Positions 17,584 through 27,275 of a stretch of DNA of 64,000 bases are shown here, piece by piece (the stretch's first letter is position 1; every line of letters starts with the position of its first letter). The translations under genes and the position numbers were made by a program. The notes below the pieces were generated by a model, which did not search any database, was not told the DNA's origin, and worked only from the letters and a program-made list of their open reading frames with translations. The DNA is from Spirochaetales bacterium (GTDB lineage: Bacteria; Spirochaetota; Spirochaetia; DSM-2461): positions 1-64,000 of the forward strand of contig JAFGXR010000034.1 of the NCBI GenBank assembly GCA_016936555.1, read 5' to 3'.

Positions 17584-18876
17584 ATGGACAAGTTTTTTAA
17601 GCTTACCGAAAAAGGTACCAATGTCAAAACGGAAATCCTTGCCGGTATCACGACTTTTCTGACCATGGCCTACATCCTGGCCGTCAACCCGGGGATCCTC
17701 AGTGCAACAGGCATGGACGCCGGTGCGGTATTTACGGCAACGGCCATTTCTTCACTTGTTGCCACACTCGTCATGGCTCTGGTGGCCAATCTGCCATTCG
17801 CTCTGGCACCGGGTATGGGACTCAACGCTTTTTTCGCTTTTACTGTTGTTCTGGGAATGGGAAAATCCTGGCAGTTCGCCCTGACCGCTGTTTTCCTTGA
17901 AGGTCTCATCTTCATAGTTCTAACCCTTTTCAATATCAGAGAAGCCATTATCAACAGCATCCCGATGAATATCAAGAAAGCTATCTCTGTCGGTATAGGA
18001 CTTTTCATCGCCTTTATCGGACTTCAGGGTGCCGGAATCATCGTCGACAATCCCGCCACTCTCGTCGGACTCGGCAGCTTCTCCAGCGGTCCCGTTCTCG
18101 TTGCGATCATCGGTCTCGTCATTATTGCGATTCTTCACGCGTTCAAAATCAAGGGATCTCTGCTGATCGGTATCATCGTCGCGACAATCGTCGGAATTCC
18201 TCTCGGAGTCACAAATCTTCAGGGCTTCAAATTATTCAGCGCTCCTGCATCGCTTTCCCCCATTCTCTTCAAGTTCGAATGGAACAGCATCTTCTCTTTT
18301 GAAATGTTCGTCGTTCTCTTCACCTTCCTTCTCGTGGATATGTTCGACACAGTCGGCACCCTCGTCGGTGTTTCCACTAAAGCCGGAATGCTTACAGAAG
18401 ACGGGAAAGTTCCCAGAGCCAAACAGGCTCTCTTCGCTGACGCGATCGGAACAACTGTCGGAGCCTGTCTCGGAACCAGTACAGTTACGACATATGTGGA
18501 AAGCGCCGCCGGTGTTGAAGAAGGCGGAAGAACAGGTCTGACGGCTCTGACTACAGCAGTTCTCTTCCTTCTTGCCGTTTTCCTCTCTCCCCTCTTCCTG
18601 GTTATCCCCGGTGCCGCAACAGCTCCCGCCCTCATCATGGTCGGTCTGTTTATGATGTCACCTATCAAAGAGATCGAATTGAGCGAGGTGACAGAGGCGC
18701 TTCCGGCTTTCCTGACGATTATTATGATGCCCCTCACCTACAGCATTTCCGAAGGTATCTCTTTCGGTATTCTCAGCTACGTGTTGCTGAAAGTGACTAC
18801 GGGAAAAGCCAAAGATGTCAGCGTTATGACTTACATCGTCGCCGCCATCTTCCTTCTCAAGATCATCGTCGGCTGA
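17584..18876 (+). CDS. AzgA/PbuG-type adenine/guanine/hypoxanthine permease
   Basis: Inner-membrane purine base transporter of the AzgA branch of the NCS2-like superfamily, 430 residues with about 12-14 membrane segments. Diagnostic segments are LAGITTFLTMAYILAVNPGIL near the N-terminus, LAPGMGLNAFFAF, and the DMFDTVGTLVGV and TYVESAAGVEEGGRTGL loops. GGAGG precedes the ATG. The divergent neighbour is adenine deaminase, so imported adenine could be deaminated directly (inference). Confidence 0.93.
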   Translation: MDKFFKLTEKGTNVKTEILAGITTFLTMAYILAVNPGILSATGMDAGAVFTATAISSLVATLVMALVANLPFALAPGMGLNAFFAFTVVLGMGKSWQFALTAVFLEGLIFIVLTLFNIREAIINSIPMNIKKAISVGIGLFIAFIGLQGAGIIVDNPATLVGLGSFSSGPVLVAIIGLVIIAILHAFKIKGSLLIGIIVATIVGIPLGVTNLQGFKLFSAPASLSPILFKFEWNSIFSFEMFVVLFTFLLVDMFDTVGTLVGVSTKAGMLTEDGKVPRAKQALFADAIGTTVGACLGTSTVTTYVESAAGVEEGGRTGLTALTTAVLFLLAVFLSPLFLVIPGAATAPALIMVGLFMMSPIKEIELSEVTEALPAFLTIIMMPLTYSISEGISFGILSYVLLKVTTGKAKDVSVMTYIVAAIFLLKIIVG

Positions 18877-18898
18877 CGAATCCGAATGAATATTTATC

Positions 18899-18944
18899 GG
18901 GGTTGTTGCTAATGCCGGAGAATTCTATTCCGACCCTCAGCCCC
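18899..18944 (+). repeat. Dispersed intergenic hairpin element, copy 1
   Basis: It begins GGGGTTGTTGCTAATG and ends CTCAGCCCC, forming a stem with an inner CGGAG/TTCCG hairpin. A related copy lies at 35740-35774 (GGGGCTGTTGCCAATG to CTCAGCCCC). Each starts 9-22 bases after a gene's stop codon, and the resemblance continues into a following GCCTCT stretch. The family and function are unknown. Confidence 0.5.
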
Positions 18945-19143
18945 GCCTCTTCTCCCTCCGGGGAAAAGAGGAGAAAGTCAACCATCCTCTCCTCTCCCTC
19001 ATGGAGAGGACGGGTTCAGGTTGAATGAATGGACTTTTGAAGCAGTCCCCTTCACCCCGGGAAAATTCGGCTCATAACCCTTTCTTGCATAATCTGAACG
19101 TCTTATTGTCTGATTTTAAACACATTGCTTTCTTACATAAATG

Positions 19144-19226
19144 TTGAAAATATTCACAATCCCTGTATAATCGGCGTTTTTTATTCTTCATGTTTTATTG
19201 ACAAGTTTTTTCCTAAGCGAGAGAAT
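19144..19226 (+). promoter_or_regulatory. Tandem promoters of the nucleoside importer operon
   Basis: P1: TTGAAA (19144-19149), 16 bp, TATAAT (19166-19171). P2: TTGACA (19198-19203), 17 bp, GAGAAT (19221-19226). Both are leadered. AAGGAG lies about 10 bases before the ATG at 19265. Confidence 0.6.
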
Positions 19227-19264
19227 TATTCAGGACAATAAACCAATCAAGGAGTAAGGCTATT

Positions 19265-20464
19265 ATGAAAAAGATTTACGCGCTTCTGCTGGCTCTCATG
19301 CTGGCATCAGGTTATCTTTTCGCTTCAGGCGGTCAGGACACTGCTGCTGCTGACGATCAGGGAGGAGAGGAAAAAGTTAAAGTGGGATTCGTATATATCG
19401 GACCCGCCGGTGACTTCGGATGGACATATGCCCATGAACAGGGCCGCCTCTATCTGGAACAGCAGCTTCCCTGGGTTGAAACAATTACTGTTGAAAGCGT
19501 TCCCGAAGGCGATGCTGTCAGATTTATCGACAGAATGGTTCAGCAGCAGAAATGCGATGTCATTTTTACGACGAGTTTCGGATATATGGACGATACGGTT
19601 CAGGCAGCCGCCAAATATCCCGACACGACGTTTTTCCACTGTTCCGGTTTCAAGAGATCTCCCAATATGGGTACCTACATGGGCGACATGTACCAGATCT
19701 ACTACCTGAACGGCCTTATCTCCGGAGCCCTGACAGAAACCGATAAAATCGGTTACGTCGCCGCATTCCCCATACCCGAGCTGTTCCGCCATATGAACGC
19801 TTTCGGCCTGGGAATCAAGGAAGTGAATCCCGCCGCTACAGTCAATGTAAAATGGACCTACGCCTGGTACGGACCGGACAAGGCCAGGGAAGCCGCTGAA
19901 GCTCTCGTATCCGAAAAATGCGATGTTCTCGGTTTCACCGAAGATACACCCACGGTGATCGAAGTGGCTCAGGAGCATATGGAAAAAGGCGATACAGTTT
20001 ACGCTCTCAGCCATTACAGCCCCATGCAGGCTTACGGTGAAGATGCAACCATCACCGGTCAGCTCACAGACTGGGGCGTCATCTACGAACAGGTGATGAA
20101 GGATTACAAAGCCGGCAAAACAGCCGATCTATCCAATTACGACCTGCTCTGGCTCATGAAGGAAAACGCCGTCGAGCTCGGTGCTTCATGGGATGAGAAA
20201 ATCAACGGCAAATACGTTGATGCTCTGAAAGCCAAAATGATCGACCACGCCGAGTTCGGAAACATTTCCGTTTACGACCTGGTTATGAAGAGATATGATC
20301 AGATGAAACAGGGAAGAGAAGTTTTCGACCCCTTCACCGGGCCTATCTACGATCAGAACGGAAACATGACCGTTGCCGAAGGTGAGATCGCGTCTATCGG
20401 ACATCTCTTCGGCGAAATGATGTATCAGGTGGACAACTTCGCCACACCTCTGCCCCAGAACTGA
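19265..20464 (+). CDS. BMP-family nucleoside-type ABC substrate-binding protein
   Basis: Periplasmic binding protein of the BMP/Med (PnrA, purine nucleoside receptor A) family, 399 residues. The signal peptide MKKIYALLLALMLASGYLFA is followed by SGGQD, with no lipobox Cys, so it is probably soluble rather than a lipoprotein. Family motifs: VGFVYIGPAGDFGWTYAHEQG, FTTSFGYMD and IGYVAAFPIPE. It probably delivers purine nucleosides or related ligands to the ABC system encoded just downstream. The high-copy binding protein is separated from its transporter genes by an attenuating hairpin. Confidence 0.92.
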   Translation: MKKIYALLLALMLASGYLFASGGQDTAAADDQGGEEKVKVGFVYIGPAGDFGWTYAHEQGRLYLEQQLPWVETITVESVPEGDAVRFIDRMVQQQKCDVIFTTSFGYMDDTVQAAAKYPDTTFFHCSGFKRSPNMGTYMGDMYQIYYLNGLISGALTETDKIGYVAAFPIPELFRHMNAFGLGIKEVNPAATVNVKWTYAWYGPDKAREAAEALVSEKCDVLGFTEDTPTVIEVAQEHMEKGDTVYALSHYSPMQAYGEDATITGQLTDWGVIYEQVMKDYKAGKTADLSNYDLLWLMKENAVELGASWDEKINGKYVDALKAKMIDHAEFGNISVYDLVMKRYDQMKQGREVFDPFTGPIYDQNGNMTVAEGEIASIGHLFGEMMYQVDNFATPLPQN

Positions 20465-20489
20465 TAAAGTATCGTAAGCAGAAAAACCC

Positions 20490-20514
20490 GGGGGACCATA
20501 GAGTCCCCCTTTTT
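20490..20514 (+). terminator. Intra-operon terminator/attenuator
   Basis: 7-bp stem GGGGGAC/GTCCCCC, 6-nt loop, five Ts, located between the binding protein and ATPase genes. Partial termination would keep binding-protein mRNA in excess of transporter mRNA. Confidence 0.8.
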
Positions 20515-20543
20515 CCGTAAATCCGCCCTCAGGGAGTATTTAA

Positions 20544-22076
20544 TTGAAACGCATAGAAAAACTGGAAATGAAGGGCATCTGCAAATCCTTTGTCGGCGTC
20601 AAAGCCAACAGAAATGTAGATCTGACCATTGAAAAGGGAGATATTCTAGGACTGCTCGGGGAGAACGGAGCCGGAAAAACGACTCTGATGAACATCCTCT
20701 ACGGCCTCTATATGCCCGACGAGGGACAGGTCCTTGTCAATGGCGAGCCCCTTCATCTCAAGAGCCCCAAAGACAGCATGAAAGCGGGAATCGGAATGAT
20801 TCACCAGCATTTCATGCTTATCCAGAAACACACGGTTCTGGAAAATATCGCCCTGGGATATGCCGAAGCCCCTTTCCTCTTTCCCCAGAAATATATGAGA
20901 AAGAGGATTGAGGAGTACTCCCGTAAGTTCGGTCTGGAAGTTGATCCCGATAAAAAAATATGGGAACTTTCGGCGGGGGAGCAGCAGCGGGTCGAGATCC
21001 TCAAAGCCCTGCTCCGCAATGCCGACCTGCTCATTATGGATGAACCCACATCTGTACTGACGCCCCCGGAAGCTGATGAACTCTTCGAGATTCTGAGAAA
21101 AATGATCGGGGAGGGCCATTCGGTCATCCTCATCAGTCATAAGCTGGAGGAGATCATCAGCATCTGCAACCGCGTTATGGTTATGCGCAAGGGCGAAGTA
21201 ACCGGTGCTGCGGAAATAAAGGATGTGACCAAAGTCGATCTGGCCCGGATGATGATAGGAAGGGAAATAAGCGCCTCCTATGAAAAAGCCGCTCTCGAAC
21301 CGGGTGATCCGGTTCTGGAAATCGCTTCGCTTTCGGTGAACAGCGATCAGGGACTGCCTATCGTCAAAGATTTTTCCATGACTGTGAGGCGCAATGAAAT
21401 TCTGGGAATTGCCGGAGTTTCGGGCAATGGCCAGAGAGAAATGGTCGAAGCCGTAACAGGCCTGCGCAGAGCCGAAAAGGGAACTGTCAAGCTCCAGGGG
21501 CGGGAAGTCACCAACAAATCGGCCCGGACGATTCACAATCTGGGAATCAATCATGTCCCCGAAGAGCGAATCAAGTTCGGAACCGTCGCCAATCTTCAGC
21601 TTTTTGAAAACTCGGTTCTGAAAAAGCACCATGAAAAGCCCTACAGCACCAATATGCTGATGAACTATCCCCTTATTAAAAATCACGCCGACTCCATTAT
21701 TGAAAAATACCATGTGGACGCAGCCTCCATAAACGTTCCGGTTAAAAACCTCTCGGGCGGCAATATGCAGAAACTGATACTGGGACGGGAAATCGCTTCG
21801 GAACCGAGTCTTCTTATTGCGGCTCACCCCACTTACGGCCTCGATGTCGGCGCGGCGGAATATATCCGCAAAGAGCTGATTCATGCCAGAGACCGGGGAG
21901 GCGCCGTCCTTCTCGTCTCGGAGGACCTGGAAGAGCTTTTTCAGGTCTGCGATAAAATAGCTGTCATGTTCGAAGGGAGAATTATGGGCATCGTCGATCC
22001 GTCGGACTGCGATATTGATGATATCGGACTGATGATGGCCGGAACCTCCGTCGGATTAAAAGGAGAGAAGAACTGA
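20544..22076 (+). CDS. Nucleoside-type ABC importer ATPase (two fused NBDs)
   Basis: 510-residue duplicated ATPase of the sugar/nucleoside CUT2-like group (RbsA/YufO type). NBD1 is canonical: Walker A GENGAGKTT, signature LSAGEQQR and Walker B LLIMDEPTS. NBD2 is degenerate as usual in the family: its Walker A region reads GVSGNGQRE, its signature is LSGGNMQK, and AAHPTYGLD stands in place of DEPTRGLD. It energises the two permeases encoded immediately downstream. The start codon is TTG at 20544 with GGGAG upstream. Its stop overlaps the next start (TGATG). Confidence 0.93.
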   Translation: MKRIEKLEMKGICKSFVGVKANRNVDLTIEKGDILGLLGENGAGKTTLMNILYGLYMPDEGQVLVNGEPLHLKSPKDSMKAGIGMIHQHFMLIQKHTVLENIALGYAEAPFLFPQKYMRKRIEEYSRKFGLEVDPDKKIWELSAGEQQRVEILKALLRNADLLIMDEPTSVLTPPEADELFEILRKMIGEGHSVILISHKLEEIISICNRVMVMRKGEVTGAAEIKDVTKVDLARMMIGREISASYEKAALEPGDPVLEIASLSVNSDQGLPIVKDFSMTVRRNEILGIAGVSGNGQREMVEAVTGLRRAEKGTVKLQGREVTNKSARTIHNLGINHVPEERIKFGTVANLQLFENSVLKKHHEKPYSTNMLMNYPLIKNHADSIIEKYHVDAASINVPVKNLSGGNMQKLILGREIASEPSLLIAAHPTYGLDVGAAEYIRKELIHARDRGGAVLLVSEDLEELFQVCDKIAVMFEGRIMGIVDPSDCDIDDIGLMMAGTSVGLKGEKN

Positions 22077-23152
22077 TGACCGTTACCATACTGCCCAGAG
22101 AGAAAACATCAGCTCTCTTTAACGCGCTGATACTCTTCGGCTCCCTCCTGGCGGGACTCGTCGCCGTGGGAGTTGTCTTTCTCGCAAAGGGAATCAATCC
22201 TTTTTTTGCTATCGGTGAAATCTTCACAGCCTCCTTCGGAAGCGCTTTCGGCTTTCAGGAAACTCTGACCAAAGCCATCCCCCTCATTCTCATAGGAAGC
22301 GGACTGGCTTTGGCCTACAGGGCGAAATTCTGGAATATCGGAGCGGAGAGCCAGCTTCTTCTGGGAGCAGTCTTCGCCACCTGGATAGGCCTGAAATTCG
22401 GACCGGGGCTTCCGGCATGGGCCATTCTCCCTCTGATGTTTCTCGCCGGTTTTATCGGAGGAGGGCTCTGGGGACTGATTCCGGCCATATTCAAAGTGAA
22501 ATTCGGCATCAATGAAGTTATCTCCACCCTGATGCTGAACTATATAGCCGCTGAATTTGTAAAATTTCTGGTCGTCGGCCCCTGGAAAGGCGAGACGAAA
22601 TACGGCTATCCCTACACCGATGACCTTCCGACACAGGCAATTCTCAAGCATTTAGGCTCTACCAGAATATCTCTGTTAATGCTGGTTATCGCGGTCTGTA
22701 CGGCACTGGTTCTGGCTTTTCTCGTATACAGGACAAGGTTCGGTTATGAGATACGCGTCATTGGGGAAAACCCCGAAGCGGGACGCTATGCCGGAATCGA
22801 TTTTTTCCGAACGTCACTGATAATGATGTTCATATCGGGCGGTGTAGCCGGTCTGGCCGGCGTCGGGGAGTTGAGCTCCATCCATCACCACCTCAGCTAT
22901 CCCGAAACCATAAGCGCCGGGTACGGTTTTACGGCCATCATCGTGGCCTGGCTCGGCAGACTGAACCCGGGATTCTCCATACTGTCAGGGCTTTTCTTCG
23001 CCGGAATTATCGTCGGGGGAGACGCCATACAGATGTCCATGGGATTGCCCGCCACAACGGTTAATGTCTTTAACGGTCTGATCCTCATTTTCCTTATAAC
23101 AGGAGACTTCCTCCTGAATCACAGAGTCAGATTTCAAAGGAGAGTCCTCTGA
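22076..23152 (+). CDS. Nucleoside-type ABC importer permease 1
   Basis: Inner-membrane permease of the BPD_transp_2 family (YufP/NupP-like), 358 residues with about nine to ten helices. Typical pieces: NIGAESQLLLGA, FGINEVISTLMLNYIA and FGYEIRVIGENPEAGRYAGI (the coupling region that contacts the ATPase). It forms the channel heterodimer with the next gene's product. One-base stop/start overlaps on both sides show tight translational coupling. Confidence 0.92.
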   Translation: MTVTILPREKTSALFNALILFGSLLAGLVAVGVVFLAKGINPFFAIGEIFTASFGSAFGFQETLTKAIPLILIGSGLALAYRAKFWNIGAESQLLLGAVFATWIGLKFGPGLPAWAILPLMFLAGFIGGGLWGLIPAIFKVKFGINEVISTLMLNYIAAEFVKFLVVGPWKGETKYGYPYTDDLPTQAILKHLGSTRISLLMLVIAVCTALVLAFLVYRTRFGYEIRVIGENPEAGRYAGIDFFRTSLIMMFISGGVAGLAGVGELSSIHHHLSYPETISAGYGFTAIIVAWLGRLNPGFSILSGLFFAGIIVGGDAIQMSMGLPATTVNVFNGLILIFLITGDFLLNHRVRFQRRVL

Positions 23153-24078
23153 TGCTCGAAATAATAACATCCATTCTTGTCCGGACCGTTGTAGCCGGAA
23201 CGCCCCTCCTGCTCGGAACGCTGGGCGAAGTAATTTCCGAAAGAGCGGGAATTCTCAATCTCGGAGTCGAGGGGATGATGTCCCTCGGGGCGGCGACGGG
23301 ATTTATCGTCACCTTCACCACAGGGAATCCCTGGCTGGGCCTCATGGCCGCAACCATCGCCGGAGCGCTTATTTCGGTAATCCATGCCTTCGTCACAGTT
23401 TCGCTGAGAGCGAATCAGGTCGTTTCGGGACTGGCCCTCACCATGCTCGGCCTCGGATTGAGCGGCCTATGGGGAAAACCCTATATCGGCCGCCCCCTGA
23501 CAACCAAAATGCACGCTATAAGGATTCCCGTTCTTTCCGATATTCCCGTTATCGGGAAAGTACTTTTCTACCAGGATCCCTACTTCTACCTGTCGGTCGC
23601 GCTGGGAATTCTCGTCTGGTTTCTCATGAAGCACACAAAAGTGGGAATCACCGTCAGATCGGTCGGGGAAAACCCCAAAGCGGCGGAAACCCTGGGCATC
23701 AATGTGGCCAGAGTCAAATACCTCTGTGTCATGGCCGGTGGAGCTTTTGCCGGCATGGCGGGAGCCCATCTCTCCACTGCCTACAGTAAATCCTGGATCG
23801 AGGGGATGACTTCGGGCCGCGGCTGGATCGTCATAGCCCTGACGATTTTCGCTCTCTGGGAGCCTTCGCGGGCTTTTGTCGGCGCCTACGTTTTCGGGGG
23901 AATTTTCGTTATTCAGTACGTTCTGCAGCCACTCGGGATTTCACCCAATCTTCTGGCCATGCTTCCCTATGCGACGACCCTCGGCGTTCTGCTTTTCTAC
24001 GGCATGAGCAAAAAGGGCAAGCGAAGGATGAGCGCGCCGGCCACTCTGGGCGAGCCCTATATCCGCGGATCCCGTTAA
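23152..24078 (+). CDS. Nucleoside-type ABC importer permease 2
   Basis: Second BPD_transp_2 permease (YufQ/NupQ-like), 308 residues. Motifs include SERAGILNLGVEGMM, VSLRANQVVSGLALTMLG and the EAA-like coupling segment GITVRSVGENPKAAETLGI. Last gene of the BMP-ATPase-permease-permease operon. A GC-rich hairpin follows. Confidence 0.92.
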   Translation: MLEIITSILVRTVVAGTPLLLGTLGEVISERAGILNLGVEGMMSLGAATGFIVTFTTGNPWLGLMAATIAGALISVIHAFVTVSLRANQVVSGLALTMLGLGLSGLWGKPYIGRPLTTKMHAIRIPVLSDIPVIGKVLFYQDPYFYLSVALGILVWFLMKHTKVGITVRSVGENPKAAETLGINVARVKYLCVMAGGAFAGMAGAHLSTAYSKSWIEGMTSGRGWIVIALTIFALWEPSRAFVGAYVFGGIFVIQYVLQPLGISPNLLAMLPYATTLGVLLFYGMSKKGKRRMSAPATLGEPYIRGSR

Positions 24079-24087
24079 GAATTGTTT

Positions 24088-24133
24088 CTGCCGCCTCTTC
24101 AAAGCCGCGGCGGCAGGAACTTATAATTTTTTT
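24088..24133 (+). terminator. Probable terminator of the nucleoside importer operon
   Basis: Stem CTGCCGCC/GGCGGCAG with a 13-nt loop. The T7 run comes about ten bases later, so the fit to an intrinsic terminator is imperfect. Confidence 0.5.
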
Positions 24134-24187
24134 CACATCAACAACAGAAGTCTGACGCGATAAAGAACGAAGGTTTTATCGACCCTA

Positions 24188-25957
24188 TTATTGAGAAACA
24201 TCAGGATTGAAACTCCTTTCAGCCGGGAAGACAAGGGTGAACACAGCTCCCCCTTCCGGCAGATTATCGGCTGAAATCGAACCATTATGGCTTTCCATAA
24301 TATTGTAGGAGACGTTTAATCCGAGGCCTGTGCCTTTTCCGGGGGATTTTGTCGTAAAGAAAGGATCGAACAGATGATTCAAATGCTTTTCATCTATACC
24401 CGGGCCGTTATCGGCGATAGTACAGACTACCGAATCATCACGGTCTTCAACTCTTATGGTGATCAGCCCCTCCCCTCTTTCTCTGTCATCCCTGTCTATC
24501 GATTCAAGAGCCTGGCAGCTGTTGAGAATGATATTCAGCAAAATCTGACTGATCTGGCCGGGAACGCACCGGATCATCCCCTTCCCCGCGGTTTGAAGAT
24601 CGACGGAACCGACATAGCGGATTTTATCTTCCAGGATTTTAATCGTCTCCTCTATAAGATCCATTATCCTCGTTGAAACGAAGGCATCTCCGCTTTTTTG
24701 AGACAATCCGCGTATGTTGTCGACAATACCGGAAATTTTATTTATTCCCGTCTCGTTATCGAGGAGAATCTGGTTCATATCTTCAAGAAGATAATCAATT
24801 TTAAGGCTTCTGATCTGTTCCTCATTTCCGCTCGCATTTTCCGGAGCCCTCAAAATTTCAAAGGCCCTGCTGATTTTTTCCATATGTCTTCTCAGAGTTC
24901 TCAGATTGCTTTTTATGTAACCGATGGGATTATTGATTTCATGAGCCATTCCGGCAGCGAGCAGCCCCAGTCCGGAAAGCTTTTCGTTCATTTGTATCCT
25001 GGCCTGTAAATGCTGCATCTCCTTCTGCTCCAGAGTCATCCTGTTAATACCTTCCGAAAGGTGATCAAAAACATCCGCTTCTTCGGAAATCGGGCAGGTA
25101 ACCGAGTAATCCCCTTTTCCGACGGCGTCTACGGAGGAAAGGATTTCTCCGATTCTTTTCTCCGCATAGCCGATCCGGACCGTATCCCTGTTGATTCTCT
25201 CCATCATGGACGATATGGAATGGCCCAGGCTCCAGATCTCATCGCGGACTTTTGTCTCGGGAACGCGGGGCAGATCACCGGGCATATACCGGGAAGCGCA
25301 GCGTTCCAGCTTCCCCAGGCGGACGACGATAAGATTGAACATAAGGATATAGACCGAAACCAGAACAATTGTAAAAATGACAACGATTTTCAAACCGTTA
25401 CGCAGCATCGTATCATTTTTTTTTACAGTGGATCGGAATATCTCCCGAATCTCCAGTTCCTTCCTGTAAAGTCCTGAATCAATCAGCGACGTGATGCGTT
25501 CAACGTTTTTATCTTCGCCGGAAATGACCGATAGATAAACATCTATATTCGCAGTAAGGAATTCTTTACTCAAATCAGAATGTAAACGGAAAAATTGATC
25601 CAGTTCAGCTCTATCCTGGTCCGTTTCCGCGAAATCATGAAAACCGTTCTCCTGAAGAAATGTGATTTCTTCCTCAACATAAGTGTTCCAGATCTCACCG
25701 GATTCCCTGATACGGTTCAAATAGGGGTCGGCGCTAAATGAAGAATCGTTGTTTAAGAGCGACAGGGATAAGTTCCGGACCAGCTCGAAGAGCTCGCTTT
25801 CAATCTGCTTCAAAATGAAAAACTGCCGGTAGGCGTTATCGGTCCTGCGATTGTCCATCCGGTAGCCATCCACGACATAATAGAGATTGACAAGAGTCGC
25901 TACGACGCTGAGAAAGATAATCAGAACAGTAAGTGTTATTCTTCGACGGAGCGTCAT
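24188..25957 (-). CDS. Membrane sensor histidine kinase
   Basis: 589 residues: TM1 ~8-28, extracytoplasmic helical domain ~30-187, TM2 ~188-210, HAMP-like linker ~212-265, a second linker to ~320, then HisKA with phospho-acceptor His339 (AAGMAHEINNPIGY) and HATPase_c (N-box around 475-485, DNGPG at 516-520, GTGLGL at 542-547). It autophosphorylates in response to an unknown signal. Its start overlaps the stop of the REC-PP2C gene by 4 bases (ATGA), making that protein its likely partner. Confidence 0.93.
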   Translation of the reverse strand: MTLRRRITLTVLIIFLSVVATLVNLYYVVDGYRMDNRRTDNAYRQFFILKQIESELFELVRNLSLSLLNNDSSFSADPYLNRIRESGEIWNTYVEEEITFLQENGFHDFAETDQDRAELDQFFRLHSDLSKEFLTANIDVYLSVISGEDKNVERITSLIDSGLYRKELEIREIFRSTVKKNDTMLRNGLKIVVIFTIVLVSVYILMFNLIVVRLGKLERCASRYMPGDLPRVPETKVRDEIWSLGHSISSMMERINRDTVRIGYAEKRIGEILSSVDAVGKGDYSVTCPISEEADVFDHLSEGINRMTLEQKEMQHLQARIQMNEKLSGLGLLAAGMAHEINNPIGYIKSNLRTLRRHMEKISRAFEILRAPENASGNEEQIRSLKIDYLLEDMNQILLDNETGINKISGIVDNIRGLSQKSGDAFVSTRIMDLIEETIKILEDKIRYVGSVDLQTAGKGMIRCVPGQISQILLNIILNSCQALESIDRDDRERGEGLITIRVEDRDDSVVCTIADNGPGIDEKHLNHLFDPFFTTKSPGKGTGLGLNVSYNIMESHNGSISADNLPEGGAVFTLVFPAERSFNPDVSQ

Positions 25958-27099
25958 AAGCTGTTGATTTCCACTGACAGGAGGGTCATATCATCGGTCC
26001 TTTCCCGATTGGACAGACTCCCCTGAATGCTGTCGATAACCTTTTGCGAGAAGTTCAGGTCTCCAGCGGTCGAGGTCAAAAGAAGAACGTTCTCAAATGA
26101 CGTATCTTCGAGCTCGGCCTCGGGCAGGCCGTCTGTAAACAACAGGAGTCGGTCCCCTGCTTCCAGAGATTCCCGGCTATCGAAAAACTCCAGTTCGCTG
26201 TCGAAACCGAGGGCAGTTCCATTGGATTCGATCGGGAAAAGAGAACCGTCCCGCAGAACCAGAGGATGGACATGTCCTCCGTTGGAAACAGTAACGTCCC
26301 GCCTCTTCAGATCGACAAGACAGGCGCAGAAGGTGACGATCATGGCCTGTGTCTGATCGAGCTCATGGCAGATACGTTTATTTAACCAGAACAACAGTTC
26401 CGAAGGTTTGAATGAAGAATGATCTCTATTGCGCTCCACCACTTCATTTATGAGTGTTTTGATGATAAAAGTGACAAAAGCCGCTTTGACACCATGTCCC
26501 GCAACATCACCTATCAGGACCATGAAACGGTCTTTGTCGAATGAAAAAACATCGTAATAATCACCGCTGCAGTAAAGCTGGGGAACAGGGCTGTAGCAAA
26601 TTGAAAAGGCGATCCTCTTGTCTACGGGAAAGGGTCGCGAAAGCAGCAGCTTCTGCAATTCGCCCCCCCACCGGAGCTCTTCGTTGAGTTTCCGTACATA
26701 CGCATCTTTCTCTTTTCTCAGATTATAGAGAACGAGCGCTTTTTCCACCTCCAGAATAAGAGGCTCTCTCTGCCAGGGTTTGAGGATAAAAGAAAACAAA
26801 CCGGTCCTGATTGTCCTAATGATGTCTTCGATTTCCGTATGAGCCGTCAGAAGAATGGAAATGATGGATTCATTGAGCTCTTTGACTTTCTCCAGAAAAT
26901 CACAGCCTTTCATGACAGGCATCTTCTGGTCGGAAATGACAAGCGCTACGGAATCGGAGTGAAGTTCTATATAGGAAAGGCCCTGCAGCGGTGAATCGAA
27001 CTTCATCAGTTCCATATCGCTTTCATCGGATAAATCAAAGAGTTCCCGTTCCAAAGCACGAAGAACTTCCGGCTCGTCATCTACCAGGACGATTTTCAT
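25954..27099 (-). CDS. Response regulator with PP2C (SpoIIE/RsbU-type) phosphatase output
   Basis: About 381 residues from MKIVLVDDEPEV. REC domain residues 1-120: acidic pair D7/D8, phospho-acceptor D57 (VISDQKMP), T85 and K107 (LKPW). A coiled linker leads to a PP2C-type phosphatase with CSGDYYDVFSFD, IGDVAGHGVKAAF and LLLFTDGLPEAE metal-binding motifs. Such proteins dephosphorylate anti-sigma-antagonists in partner switching (family knowledge). No STAS protein or anti-sigma kinase is in this window. The upstream in-frame extension to 27183 is rejected because GGAGGT lies at 27115-27110. TTG at 27108 is an alternative start. Confidence 0.88.
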   Translation of the reverse strand: MKIVLVDDEPEVLRALERELFDLSDESDMELMKFDSPLQGLSYIELHSDSVALVISDQKMPVMKGCDFLEKVKELNESIISILLTAHTEIEDIIRTIRTGLFSFILKPWQREPLILEVEKALVLYNLRKEKDAYVRKLNEELRWGGELQKLLLSRPFPVDKRIAFSICYSPVPQLYCSGDYYDVFSFDKDRFMVLIGDVAGHGVKAAFVTFIIKTLINEVVERNRDHSSFKPSELLFWLNKRICHELDQTQAMIVTFCACLVDLKRRDVTVSNGGHVHPLVLRDGSLFPIESNGTALGFDSELEFFDSRESLEAGDRLLLFTDGLPEAELEDTSFENVLLLTSTAGDLNFSQKVIDSIQGSLSNRERTDDMTLLSVEINSL

Positions 27100-27275
27100 C
27101 TTTTCCAAACACACCTCCGAAAAGAGAAACTGCCCCGCTATCATTATAGACCCCTTTCTCGGAAAAACAAGATTTTGGATCATAATTATACTGTTTATAT
27201 ATAAATTATTATTGACTTCAGCTAAGGGTTGAGAATAATTTACAGAGACACCGTGTTTATCAGAAAGGAATATAA

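Larger units (their letters stand above)
18877..19264 (+). other. 388-bp intergenic region: hairpins, then BMP promoters
   Basis: After hairpin copy 1 come two GA/CT-rich hairpins: 18946-18971 (CCTCTT/AAGAGG with inner TCCC/GGGA) and 18991-19009 (CCTCTCC/GGAGAGG, 5-nt loop). They may terminate the permease transcript. From 19144 onward two sigma-70-like promoters precede the BMP gene. No open reading frame of interest was seen. Confidence 0.6.

Noticed and set aside
19265-19340. BMP protein as a lipoprotein
   Set aside because: PnrA relatives are often lipoproteins, but no Cys follows the hydrophobic core here. The site looks like signal peptidase I cleavage before SGGQ.
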